A DNA stretch of 64,000 nucleotides from Nocardia acidivorans NBRC 108247. GTDB taxonomy: Bacteria > Actinomycetota > Actinomycetes > Mycobacteriales > Mycobacteriaceae. The stretch is taken from positions 1-64,000 of the forward strand of contig NZ_BDAW01000020.1 in the NCBI RefSeq assembly GCF_001625085.1, given 5' to 3'. Positions 34,802 to 43,839 of this stretch are shown here, in pieces. Every line of letters starts with the position of its first letter. Position 1 is the first letter of the stretch. The notes under the pieces were generated by a model. That model was not told where the DNA came from. It did no database searches and was given only the letters and a program-made list of their open reading frames with translations. Both the position numbers and the translations under genes were made by a program.

Positions 34802-35440
34802 TCAGTTCCTGACGGCGAGCAGGCAACCCTGCGGGGTGCGCTCATCGGGCAGGGCGGTGCGGGACAGCCGCGCGGTGACGGTGAAGCCGAGCTCCTCCAG
34901 GGTGGCTGCCAGGGTATCGGGGGCCCAGCGGTAGGAGGGGGCCACCTTGTGATCATGCTCCTGAATGCCGCGGGACTCATCGGAGGCTTGGAAGGCGATG
35001 AGAGCGTGCCCGCCCGGGCGGAGCACGCGCGCGAATTCGCTCAGCAGCGCGGGAATTCGATGCGGCGGCGTATGAATAATGGAGTACCAGGCCACGATTC
35101 CGGCCAGCGACGCGTCCGCCAGCTCCAGCTTCTCCATGGAGCCGATCTCGAATCGCAGATGCGGCAGGGCGGCGCGCGCGCGGCCGATCATCTCCGCGGA
35201 TAGGTCGAGGCCGAAAACGTTCAGTCCCAGCTCATCCAGGTAGCGCGTCGCCCGGCCCGGACCGCAGCCGAGATCGGCGACCGGTCCGCTCTCGGTGGCG
35301 CCCACCGCCGCCGCGAACACCTCCAGCATCGCCCGGTCGAAGGGGTTCTCCTGGATCGGCTGCCGAAAGGTGGTGTCGTACAGTTCCGCTAATTCGTCAT
35401 AGCTCTCTCGGGTCACCCGTACATCGTCGATCTCGGTCAT
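34802..35440 (-). CDS. Class I SAM-dependent methyltransferase
   Basis: A 212-aa methyltransferase with motif I VADLGCGPGRATRYL near residue 52, motif II GLDLSAEMI, and post-motif VAWYSIIHTPPHRIP and VLRPGGHALIAFQ. The start at ATG 35440 gives the family's normal beginning (TRESYDELAELYDTTF); the longer upstream frame is not coding. No membrane segment. The substrate is not indicated and neighbours give little help; the adjacent dehydrogenase remnant may be what is left of a former partner. Confidence 0.88.
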   Translation of the reverse strand: MTEIDDVRVTRESYDELAELYDTTFRQPIQENPFDRAMLEVFAAAVGATESGPVADLGCGPGRATRYLDELGLNVFGLDLSAEMIGRARAALPHLRFEIGSMEKLELADASLAGIVAWYSIIHTPPHRIPALLSEFARVLRPGGHALIAFQASDESRGIQEHDHKVAPSYRWAPDTLAATLEELGFTVTARLSRTALPDERTPQGCLLAVRN

Positions 35441-35465
35441 GACAGTGACTCTAGGTCCGAGCCCG

Positions 35466-37364
35466 TCAGAAGCCGGTAGCCCCCATCGACGGGGTGCGCA
35501 GATCGTGATATTCCTCGCCCGTGCGCACCCGCAGCACCGTGTACGGGCCCATTCGAGTGCACAGCGGCCACAGCGCGAACTCCACGAAATGCCGGAAATC
35601 GCGGTACAGCGCGGGGCGATACAGACCGTGCCGCCAGACCGGGCGCGCAGCCTCCGGGCGCTGCCAGCCATTGGCGCGCATGAGCCCGGTGACGCGCGGG
35701 TGCAGGCCGAGACCGGCTTCGGCGTCCAACCGCACCCGCAGGCCGTCGGCATCGCGCTGGAAATGCGCGGTGCCGCGATCACCGGCATCGACGGTGGCCT
35801 CGGTGTTCTCGGGCAGCTCCGCCACCACCACCGCGAAATCGTCGAAGAACTGCCGCCATTCGCGTTCGGCCGCGCGGCGTGCGGTCTGCTGCTGTTCGAT
35901 GATCAGCTGCCGCCCGCGTTCGGCGGGGTTCACCAGGTGCAGTTCAACCGTATTGTCGTCCGGCACAACACCTATGGCCACATCGCGGGACGACCACACC
36001 GGGCCGAATGCCTGCCGGATCGTACCGTGCACGGGTGTGCCGAACTCCGCCCGCAGGGCGTCCACCGCGCGGGTCACCGCGGCGGTCAGCTGTTCACGGA
36101 CCTCGACGGGCGGACCCTGCTCGTACAGATGGGATTCGATGCTGTCGGACAGGGTGATGCAGACCGACTCCAGCCGGTCACCGTCGTAGCAATATCGGGC
36201 CTGCGAATGATCCACGCGCAGTGCGGTTTTCACCCGCACCACGCGATCGGACGGACCGGGCTCGCCTTCCAGCTGCCAGCCGATCCGCTCGGCGAAGGCG
36301 GCGATATCGGCGCGGGTCCAGCTCCAGTCGAATTCCCTTGCGGCACGCGCGATATCGATTCCGCTCGGAATATCCACGCGCAGCGGGCCGATATCGAAGC
36401 CGTAGGGCGCGTTGCTGCGCAGGAATTCGGCGCGCTGGGTGCGGGCGGTGGCGTGCGGGGGAATGCCCAGCGCCGCCACCTCCAGATCCTGCCCGCCCTC
36501 CACCCAGGCATCGGCCACCAGATCGGTGACCGCCTTGACCTCCAGGGTGCGCAACGCCTCGACGGCGCGGGCGGCGAAATGACTGACGGCGGTGCGGCCC
36601 GCGGTGCGCGGCAGCCGGCACCGCCAATTCGCATCCTCGGTGGGCGTCCAGCCCTGTGCGATCAGCAGTTCCCCGACCTCGTCACCGTATCGCCATGTGG
36701 GATCGATGAATTCGCTGCGACTCAGCTCACCGGTGAATTCGCCCGGCTCCACCGCGAATTGGACGTATCTGCCACCGGGCGCGGTGATCACCAGCCGGGC
36801 ATCGGTGGGCAGGGTCTCCAGATAATCCGCGAGATCCTCGGTGAACCGGCCCCAGCCGCCGAGTGCGGCCCGGCGGCGCGCCGCCTCATGTCGCTTATCC
36901 ATCCAGAAGCGCTGATCCAGGGGATTCACCAGCATCAGATCGACGGTATTGGGTCCGATCGCCAAGCCCGCCAACAGATTCGGGAAGATCCAGGCGGGAC
37001 CGTCATCGGGTCCGGCACCGGATTCCGGTTCACCCCACACCTCGATGAACGCGGCGCGCACCCGGTCCAGGGCCTCGGCGAGCAGTGCGGAATTCCCGGC
37101 GGCGGCGCAGTCCGAGACCGCGATCCGCACGTACCGCAATCGTCGGCCGCTGCCCCAGAACATGGCCGAATCCCACCAGATATCCAATCCGGTCCGGGAG
37201 AAGACCGCGCCGCGGCGCATGGTGCCCACCGGCTCCGGGGTCGCCCATCCCACTCGGCGCGCGAAGCTGCGCACATCGGTCGCGTCCCAGCTCCAGCCGA
37301 ATCGCACCGCGGCCCGCACGATTTCCACCGCACCGGCACCGTCCACCCGAACCTCGAAACCCAC
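35466..37364 (-). CDS. Duplicated-domain hypothetical (DUF6301-like)
   Basis: A 632-aa protein from GTG 37364 built of two related halves. Each opens with a segment like VDGAGAVEIVRAAVRFGWSW or VDIPSGIDIARAAREFDWSW, continues with an ADIAAFAERIGW-type line, then TGLDIWWDS or ALRVDHSQARYCYDG, and later DGPAWIFPNLLAGLAIGPNTV or AFGPVWSSRDVAIGVVPDDN. It resembles DUF6301 proteins of Nocardia relatives. There is no signal peptide, membrane segment or catalytic motif. The duplication is old, as the halves share only scattered identities. Role unknown. Confidence 0.7.
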   Translation of the reverse strand: MGFEVRVDGAGAVEIVRAAVRFGWSWDATDVRSFARRVGWATPEPVGTMRRGAVFSRTGLDIWWDSAMFWGSGRRLRYVRIAVSDCAAAGNSALLAEALDRVRAAFIEVWGEPESGAGPDDGPAWIFPNLLAGLAIGPNTVDLMLVNPLDQRFWMDKRHEAARRRAALGGWGRFTEDLADYLETLPTDARLVITAPGGRYVQFAVEPGEFTGELSRSEFIDPTWRYGDEVGELLIAQGWTPTEDANWRCRLPRTAGRTAVSHFAARAVEALRTLEVKAVTDLVADAWVEGGQDLEVAALGIPPHATARTQRAEFLRSNAPYGFDIGPLRVDIPSGIDIARAAREFDWSWTRADIAAFAERIGWQLEGEPGPSDRVVRVKTALRVDHSQARYCYDGDRLESVCITLSDSIESHLYEQGPPVEVREQLTAAVTRAVDALRAEFGTPVHGTIRQAFGPVWSSRDVAIGVVPDDNTVELHLVNPAERGRQLIIEQQQTARRAAEREWRQFFDDFAVVVAELPENTEATVDAGDRGTAHFQRDADGLRVRLDAEAGLGLHPRVTGLMRANGWQRPEAARPVWRHGLYRPALYRDFRHFVEFALWPLCTRMGPYTVLRVRTGEEYHDLRTPSMGATGF

Positions 37365-37710
37365 GCCCGCGACAGTAGCTGTTCCGCCACCCCGCGACTT
37401 CGGCTCCGGACTGAGAAATTCAATCGTCCCATTCGCGTACAGCGGTGGCGAGCGACGAGAGTTTCGGAGTGCCCGGGGAGTCACCCCGAACTCACGAAAT
37501 ACGCGGGGAGTGCGAGGCGGGCTCCCGGTCCGTGGATCCGGCCCTGGAGCGCGCCGCCGAAGCCGCGCTCGGACTCCTCGACACCCGCCGTAGACGCTGC
37601 CGGACGGATGCTCCGGGCGAACTAACCAGTAGCCGCAGTAACGATTCCCGCGCCGATACCGACGTCCCTGGAGAATCACGGCCCGTCGGGGGGCCTGTCC
37701 ATCCATCGGA
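37365..37710. other. Intergenic region before the cutinase gene
   Basis: A 346-bp gap between divergent genes. A frame at 37445-37834 is open but would overlap the cutinase start by 124 bases and shows no conserved pattern, so I do not call it. Promoters for both neighbours must lie here; nothing more specific is visible. Confidence 0.5.
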
Positions 37711-39420
37711 ATGGGAATGGGAACCGGGACATTGGCTCTTCGTAGCTTCTTTGCGCGCATCTGGTCTTACCTCAATAAGAATCGCCGCACCGCGATACCC
37801 GTGGCGGCACTCGCCACGCTGGGACTTGTCGTAGCCGTCGCGGCCTCCTGGGGTATCACCTCCTCGTCGCGCACCACGGAAACACAACTCACCTCATCGG
37901 TCACCGACTGCCACGACATGGTGACCATCTCGGTCGCCGGGCGCAATGACACACCCGTCTCCGGCACCACGGCCATGCTGGTCGACGCCAACGGCAATGA
38001 ACTGCCCGCCGCGCTCTCGGGTGATCACAAGAGCGAATGGCTCGATCCGGTCGTGAACGCGGGCAGCAACGCGGTCGGCTCGGACTCGAACGCGGCCATC
38101 TACATCGCGTACCCGGCCAACCTGAACTCGGAGGAGGCCGCCGTCACCGCCGGTGTCGCCAATACCGAGCGGGTCATGCGGGAGATCTCCTCGGTGTGCC
38201 CGAACACCAAGTACTCCATCGTCGGCTACAGCGAGGGCTCGGACGTGGTCCGCCGCGTCGCCATGGCGATCGGCAACTCGCAGACCGATATCGACCCGGA
38301 CAAGGTGCTCGGCGTCGTCATCCTCGCCGACCCGGGCCGCAAGGCCGGCGACGGCACCTTCATCGGCGCGCAGGACCCCAACCACCCGGACAACTTCGGC
38401 ACCAACTTCGGTGGCAAGACCGCGGGCGGCCAGGGCGCACTGCCCGATACCGGCGGCGACTTCGGCAAGCTGAACGGCAAGATCGCCTCCTTCTGCTCCG
38501 ACGGCGACCTCACCTGCTCCGCGCCGCAGAACATTTCGCTGCTGCAGCTGGCCATCAACGTCGGCCGGCAGATCAATATCGACGCCCTGCAGAACGAAGG
38601 GCTCACGCCCGCAACGGGTCAGGACGTGGCCGTCAAACTCGGTAACATCGCCCTGAACGCCTTCCAGTACATCGGGTCCAACCCGAACTGGATGAAGAGC
38701 AATGAAACCTTCCTCCAGGTGCTGCTGAAGGTCTCCGCCCCCGGCTACAAGCCCGGCCAGGCCTCCGCGGCCCCCGTGGCCGCCGCCGACAGCGTCGCCA
38801 CCAACGACATGTCGCCCCTGGCCTACCTGCCGCAGAAGGTCTTCAACGAGATCGTCGGTCTGATCGTCACCAACACCAATACGATCCCCGTCATCCTCAG
38901 CGACCCGTACCAGCAGACCCTCGGCCCCGACCACACCGGCCACCACTTCGACTACTGGAAAGACGCCGACCAGTCCAACGGAAAGCCGCTGACCTCAGCC
39001 GAATACGCCGCCGCCTGGCTCACCCACCTCGCCCAGCAGGCGCAGAAGGGTGAACCGGTGACCACCAACGCCAAGCCCGAACCGGCCGACCTCGCCGCCG
39101 CTTACAAGGCCGCCAAGCCCGAAACCGGCCTCGCCACCGGCAGCACCACCGCCACCCCGTCCTCGACCACCACGACGTCGAAGACCTCGGGCACCACCAC
39201 CACCGCACCCACCACCTCGGGCACAACCACCACGGCTCCCACGACGACGGCCCCGACCACCACGGTCCCGACCACCGTCGCCCCGGTGACCACCGATCCG
39301 GCCGCCGCCGTGGCCCCGGCCACGACGGTGCCCACCACCACGGTGCCGACCACGACGGCCCCGACCACCACGACGACCACCACCCCGCCGGTGACGACAA
39401 CCACCACCGGCGGCCACTGA
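37711..39420 (+). CDS. Cutinase-family cell-envelope hydrolase with Thr/Pro-rich tail
   Basis: A 569-aa exported protein. One N-terminal hydrophobic segment (IPVAALATLGLVVAVAASWG, about 30-50) acts as signal or anchor. The cutinase alpha/beta-hydrolase domain follows: Ser174 in VGYSEGSDV, probable Asp266 in FCSDGDLTC (flanked by a disulfide Cys pair) and a His at 411-412 in TGHHFDYW. Residues about 475-569 are Thr/Pro/Ala repeats suited to crossing the wall. Mycolic-acid bacteria use such enzymes as lipases or on envelope esters. ATG 37711 or 37717 could start. A perfect hairpin follows. Confidence 0.87.
   Translation: MGMGTGTLALRSFFARIWSYLNKNRRTAIPVAALATLGLVVAVAASWGITSSSRTTETQLTSSVTDCHDMVTISVAGRNDTPVSGTTAMLVDANGNELPAALSGDHKSEWLDPVVNAGSNAVGSDSNAAIYIAYPANLNSEEAAVTAGVANTERVMREISSVCPNTKYSIVGYSEGSDVVRRVAMAIGNSQTDIDPDKVLGVVILADPGRKAGDGTFIGAQDPNHPDNFGTNFGGKTAGGQGALPDTGGDFGKLNGKIASFCSDGDLTCSAPQNISLLQLAINVGRQINIDALQNEGLTPATGQDVAVKLGNIALNAFQYIGSNPNWMKSNETFLQVLLKVSAPGYKPGQASAAPVAAADSVATNDMSPLAYLPQKVFNEIVGLIVTNTNTIPVILSDPYQQTLGPDHTGHHFDYWKDADQSNGKPLTSAEYAAAWLTHLAQQAQKGEPVTTNAKPEPADLAAAYKAAKPETGLATGSTTATPSSTTTTSKTSGTTTTAPTTSGTTTTAPTTTAPTTTVPTTVAPVTTDPAAAVAPATTVPTTTVPTTTAPTTTTTTTPPVTTTTTGGH
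39140..39415 (+). repeat. Thr/Pro low-complexity coding repeat
   Basis: The 3' end of the cutinase gene is dominated by acc, ccg and acg codons encoding TTTT, APTT and VPTT units, a degenerate repeat rather than exact copies. It encodes an extended, potentially glycosylated tail. Confidence 0.85.
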
Positions 39421-39444
39421 CCGACCAGCTCGACCGAACACGAT

Positions 39445-39475
39445 GCGGGGCAGGTGAATCCATCACCTGCCCCGC
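39445..39475 (+). terminator. Perfect hairpin after the cutinase gene
   Basis: A 13-bp perfect stem (gcggggcaggtga at 39445-39457 with its complement at 39463-39475) and a 5-nt loop, 25 bp after the stop. No T-run follows. It probably ends the cutinase transcript. Confidence 0.8.
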
Positions 39476-39628
39476 AGTCGTATGCGCACCCGGCTTCATA
39501 CCGCGGGTATCACCCCGACTGACGAAATCGACAGCCGATTCGCCGATTCCTGGCTATCGGGACATTCCGGTGCGCCCGCGCCCGATCCGGTCCTACCGTC
39601 GAGCAGAGGCGATAGCAGGGAGTGTGTG

Positions 39629-41163
39629 GTGACGTACTGGGACAATGAGGTCGATGTGCTGGTCGCCGGGTCGGGCGGCGGCCTGGCCGGGGCGTATACG
39701 GCGGCGCGCGAAGGGCTGACGGTATTGCTGGTGGAGGCCACCGAGAAGTTCGGCGGCACCACCTCGTATTCGGGTGGCGGCGGAATGTGGTTCCCGTGCA
39801 ATCCCGTGCTCCGGCGCGAGGGGGTGGACGACACGCTCGAGGACGCGCTCACCTACTACCGGGCCGTGGTCGGCGATCGCACCCCGGCCGAACTCCAGGA
39901 AGCGTATGTCCGCGGCGGAGCGAAGGTGATCGAGTATCTGGAGAGCGATCCGAGCATCTCGTTCCAGATGTTCCCGTGGCCGGACTACTACGGTAAGGCG
40001 CCCAAGGCGCGGCTGGACGGGAAGCGGCACATCATTCCCAAGCCGCTGGCCGCCGCGAAGCTCGGCGAGCTGAGCGCATCCGTGCGCGGACCGCTCGCCA
40101 CCGATCGCCATGGCGATCCGCGGCCGGATTATCTGATCGGCGGGCGCGCGCTGGTCGGCCGCTTCCTGCTGGCAATGGCCAAGTACCCCCGTGCTTCCCT
40201 GCGCTTGAATACCGCGCTGGTCGAGCTGGTCGTCGAGGACGGCGCGGTGGTCGGTGCGATCGTCGAACACGAGGGTGAACGCACCGCGATTCGCACTCGC
40301 CGCGGAGTCCTGTTGGCGGCGGGCGGTTTCGAGGGCAATGACGCACTGCGGCAGCGTTTCGGCGTTCCTGGGGTCGCACGAGACACCATGGGGCCGTGGG
40401 AAATCTGGGTAAGGCGCACGAGGCCGGTATGGCCGTCGGCGCGGATACCGATCTGATGGATCAGGCGTGGTGGTCGCCGGGTTTGATCCATCCGGATGGC
40501 CGGGCGGCGTTCGCACTGTGGTTCACCGGCGGCATTTTCGTGAATCAGGCCGGTGAGCGGTTCGTGAACGAGTCCGCGCCGTACGACCGGCTGGGCCGGG
40601 AGATCATCGAGCGGATGGAGGGCGGTTCGGTGAGCCTGCCGTTCTGGATGATCTACGACGACGCCGAGGGCGGGGTGCCGCCGATCAAGGCCAGCAATGT
40701 GCCGATGGTCGAGACCGAGAAGTACGTCGAGGCCGGACTCTGGCACACCGCCGACACCCTGGAGGAGCTGGCCGCGAAGATCGGCGTACCGGGCGAGGCG
40801 CTCGCCGCCACGGTGGCGCGGTTCAACAAGCAGGCCGCCGAGGGCGTGGACGAGGACTTCGGCCGCGGTGACGAGGCGTATGACCGCGCCTTCTCCAATG
40901 GTGAATCGCCGCTGGCCCCGATCGCGCAAGGTCCGTTCCACGCCGCCGCCTTCGGCATCTCGGACCTCGGCACCAAGGGCGGGCTGCGCACAGACACGGT
41001 GGGACGAGTGCTCACCGCGGCGGGCACACCCATCCCCGGTCTCTACGCGGCGGGCAACACCATGGCCGCGCCCAGTGGCACCACCTATCCCGGCGGCGGC
41101 AACCCGATCGGCACGTCGGTGCTGTTCAGCCACCTGGCCGCATTGGACATGGCGAGCCGCTGA
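39629..41163 (+). pseudogene. FAD-binding dehydrogenase (3-ketosteroid dehydrogenase-like), frameshifted
   Basis: Two overlapping frames together encode one FAD_binding_2 flavoprotein of about 510 aa. The first (GTG 39629 to about 40400) has VLVAGSGGGLAGAYTA and GGTTSYSGGGGMW; the second (about 40396-41163) has FVNQAGERFVNESAPY, GLYAAGNTMAAPSG and GGGNPIGTSVLFSHLA. The break is at the ggg run near 40398-40400: adding one G restores GPWGNLGKAHEAG. So it is a single-base deletion or sequencing error. Relatives are 3-oxosteroid 1-dehydrogenases and FAD-dependent fumarate-reductase-like enzymes. Confidence 0.82.
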
Positions 41164-41167
41164 CCCT

Positions 41168-41262
41168 CTCGTCATCCCGGCGCGTATTCGGCCGGGATCC
41201 ACACCGTGGAGGCAGCAGCCGTGGGGTGTGGATCCCGGCCGAAAGCATGCCGGGATGACGAG
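41168..41262. repeat. Large intergenic inverted repeat
   Basis: Two perfectly paired blocks form a nested hairpin: 14 bp (ctcgtcatcccggc, 41168-41181 with 41249-41262) and 17 bp (41189-41205 with 41225-41241), separated by a 7-nt mismatch on each side, with a 19-nt loop. It lies between two genes read in the same direction. The gtcatcccgg core and compact form suggest a dispersed palindromic element or an unusually long terminator. Confidence 0.88.
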
Positions 41263-41294
41263 GGTGGCGCGTCCCGCTGGCCTAGAGTCGGTTC

Positions 41295-42869
41295 ATGAGC
41301 GACGAGACGGCCCCGGGTGTGCCCCTGCGGGCGCGATACGACGTGGTGGTGGTCGGTGGCGGCCACAATGGGCTGGTCGCGGCGGCGTATCTGGCGCGGG
41401 CCGGGCGGTCGGTGCTGGTGCTGGAGCGGCAGGACCATACCGGTGGCGCGGCCGTCTCGTCCCGGGTGTTCCCGGGGGTGGACGCGCGGCTGTCCAGGTA
41501 TTCGTATCTGGTGAGCCTGCTGCCGGAGCAGATCGTACGAGAGTTGGGGCTGCGCTTCGAGACTCGTAAACGCCGCATCTCCTCCTACACCCCGGTGGGT
41601 GCGGGCGGACTGCTGGTGGACAATGGGTCGCGGGCGCGGACCCGAGCCAGCTTTCAGCGAGTCACGGGCTCGGACAAGGACTTCCGATCCTGGCAGGACT
41701 TCTACGGTCGCACCGCCGAACTCGCCCGGCGGGTGTTCCCGACCCTCACCCGACCGCTGCCCACGCGTGCCGAAATGCGTTCCACGGTAGCCGATTCCGA
41801 TCTCTGGGCATCGATATTCGAACGCCCCCTGGGTGAATGGGTGGAGCGGGAGTTCGAGGATGACACCGTGCGCGGGGTGGTCCTCACCGACGCCCTGATC
41901 GGCACCTTCACCCATGCGCACGACCCGTCGCTACGGCAGAACCGCTGTTTCCTCTACCACGTGATCGGCGGCGGCACCGGTGACTGGGATGTCCCGGTCG
42001 GCGGGATGGGCGCGCTGACCGACGCGCTGGCCACGGCGGCGCGGGCGGCCGGGGCGGAGATCGTCACCGGCTGTGCCGTCACCCATCTCGAAACCGATGG
42101 CGGTACCGCCGAAGTCGACTTCACCACCGAAGCGCGCACCGGCACCGTCATCGCGCGGAACGTGCTGGTCAATGCCGCGCCCCACGAACTCGCCCGGCTG
42201 CTGAGCGAGACCGCCGAGCGCCCCGAGGGCGCGCAGCTCAAGATCAATATGCTGCTGCGCCGCCTGCCGAAGCTGCGCGACACCTCGGTCGATCCGGTCG
42301 ATGCCTTCGCGGGCACCTTCCATATCGCCGAGTCGAGTTCCCAACTCGCCCTGGCGTACCGGGAGGCCGCCGCCGGACAGCTCCCCGCCGCCCCGCCCGC
42401 GGAGATCTACTGCCACACCCTGACCGACCCCTCGATCCTGTCACCGGAGTTGCGCGCACAGGGCGCGCACACCCTAACCCTCTTCGGATTGCACACCCCC
42501 GCACGACTTTTCGAGGCCGACCCGGAGGGCGCGAAGGCCAGACTGGTCGAAGCCACTCTCGCCCAACTGGATTCGGTGCTGGCCGAATCCATTCGCGACT
42601 GCCTGGCACTGGACGCCGAGGGCAATCCCTGCCTGGAGGCCAAATCGCCGGTGGATCTGGAGCGCGATATCGGCCTGCCCGGCGGCCACATCTTCCACCG
42701 CGATCTCGAATTCCCCTATCTGCCAACGGATTCCGACGACTCATCCGCCGCCCGCTGGGGGGTGGCCACCGCGCACCGCAATATCCTGCTGTGCGGCGCG
42801 GGTGCGATCCGAGGCGGCGGGGTCAGCGGCATCGGCGGCCACAATGCCGCTATGGCGTTGTTGACGTGA
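41295..42869 (+). CDS. Phytoene-desaturase-like/PYROXD2-type FAD oxidoreductase
   Basis: A 524-aa NAD(P)/FAD-dependent amine-oxidase-fold protein. VVVVGGGHNGLVAAAYLARAG near residue 17 is the dinucleotide loop, VLVLERQDHTGGAAVS follows, and the end reads LLCGAGAIRGGGVSGIGGHN, the family's second FAD contact. The mid part (GGGTGDWDVPVGGMGALTDAL) matches the PYROXD2/carotenoid-desaturase-like group. No other carotenoid gene is nearby. Its 3' end overlaps the convergent LysR gene by 20 bases. Confidence 0.87.
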   Translation: MSDETAPGVPLRARYDVVVVGGGHNGLVAAAYLARAGRSVLVLERQDHTGGAAVSSRVFPGVDARLSRYSYLVSLLPEQIVRELGLRFETRKRRISSYTPVGAGGLLVDNGSRARTRASFQRVTGSDKDFRSWQDFYGRTAELARRVFPTLTRPLPTRAEMRSTVADSDLWASIFERPLGEWVEREFEDDTVRGVVLTDALIGTFTHAHDPSLRQNRCFLYHVIGGGTGDWDVPVGGMGALTDALATAARAAGAEIVTGCAVTHLETDGGTAEVDFTTEARTGTVIARNVLVNAAPHELARLLSETAERPEGAQLKINMLLRRLPKLRDTSVDPVDAFAGTFHIAESSSQLALAYREAAAGQLPAAPPAEIYCHTLTDPSILSPELRAQGAHTLTLFGLHTPARLFEADPEGAKARLVEATLAQLDSVLAESIRDCLALDAEGNPCLEAKSPVDLERDIGLPGGHIFHRDLEFPYLPTDSDDSSAARWGVATAHRNILLCGAGAIRGGGVSGIGGHNAAMALLT

Positions 42870-43767
42870 GCGAACTCTCCGCGCACACCTCGACACAGCA
42901 GCGAATGAAATCGCCCACCACCGGCGGTGTTTCGGCGGAGGAGGGCCAGGCCACCGCGACGCGGCTGGGCCCGATGCCGCGCACCGGTCGATAGGCGATA
43001 CCGGGTCGCGGGTAGTAGCGCGCCGACGAGGCCGGGGTGAAGCTGAGTCCGAACCCGTTCGCGATGGCCGTCAGCCATTCATCGGTATTGCGGGCGATCG
43101 CGCCGATCACCGCGGTACCGGCGGGCCGGGCGTCCGTGCCGATCCAGAAGTCCCGCCACCAGCCGTTCTCCGGTGGTGAGGCGACGAACGGCTCATCCCA
43201 CACCGATCGGAAGTCGATCTCCGCCGCGGCCGCGAGCGGATGATCGGCGGGCAGTGCGAGCCAGCGCGGTTCGGCGAAGAGTTCCTGGATCCGATAGCCG
43301 TGATACCCCGGGAACGGCAATCGCACCAGCGCCGCGTCGACCTCCCCGTCGGCGAGTCCGGCGCTGGGATCGGTCCAGCCGGTCTGCCGCATATCGATGC
43401 GCCACCCCGGATGCGCGCGCCGGAAGGCCGTCACGATCTCGGGCGTGAATTCGTTTGCGGCGCTGGCGATGAACCCCACCCGCAGCACCTTTCCGGCCCT
43501 GCTCGCACCGCTCTTGGTAGCGCGCAGCATGCGATCCCACCCGGCCAGCAGTTCCGGGGCGTGCTCGGCGAAGACGCGACCGGGTTCGGTGAGTGTCATG
43601 CCGGTGCGCGAGCGGGTGAAAAGCTCCACGCCGAGCTGGTTTTCGAGTTGTTTGATCTGTTTGGTCAGCGCGGGCTGGGACACGTAGAGCCGTTGCGCGG
43701 CCCGGGTGACATGCCCCTCCTCGGCGACGGCGACGAAGTAGCGCAGCAGCCGGGTGTCGATGTCCAT
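42850..43767 (-). CDS. LysR-type transcriptional regulator, copy A
   Basis: A 305-aa LysR regulator: N-terminal winged helix (MDIDTRLLRYFVAVAEEGHV, AAQRLYVSQPALTKQIKQLE) and a C-terminal effector domain (LRVGFIASAANEFTPEIVTA, VDAALVRLPFPGY). It is closely related to the adjacent copy B (VDVALLRLPFPGQ, WDEPYVASP). Possible targets are the convergent PYROXD2-like gene or genes elsewhere; its own promoter lies in the 72-bp gap to copy B. Confidence 0.92.
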   Translation of the reverse strand: MDIDTRLLRYFVAVAEEGHVTRAAQRLYVSQPALTKQIKQLENQLGVELFTRSRTGMTLTEPGRVFAEHAPELLAGWDRMLRATKSGASRAGKVLRVGFIASAANEFTPEIVTAFRRAHPGWRIDMRQTGWTDPSAGLADGEVDAALVRLPFPGYHGYRIQELFAEPRWLALPADHPLAAAAEIDFRSVWDEPFVASPPENGWWRDFWIGTDARPAGTAVIGAIARNTDEWLTAIANGFGLSFTPASSARYYPRPGIAYRPVRGIGPSRVAVAWPSSAETPPVVGDFIRCCVEVCAESSLTSTTP

Positions 43768-43839
43768 TCGACCAGGTTAGGAATGCCGATTCCGGGGCCG
43801 GAATCCGGTGCCGCCGAACGCCGTGCCGGGGCCGCGCCG

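Noticed and set aside
35439..37625. Plus-strand ORF of 728 codons opposite the duplicated-domain protein
   Set aside because: Low-complexity antisense frame; the minus strand has internal domain repeats and a sensible start.
37445..37834. Small gene ahead of the cutinase
   Set aside because: It overlaps the cutinase start by 124 bases and shows no conserved pattern.
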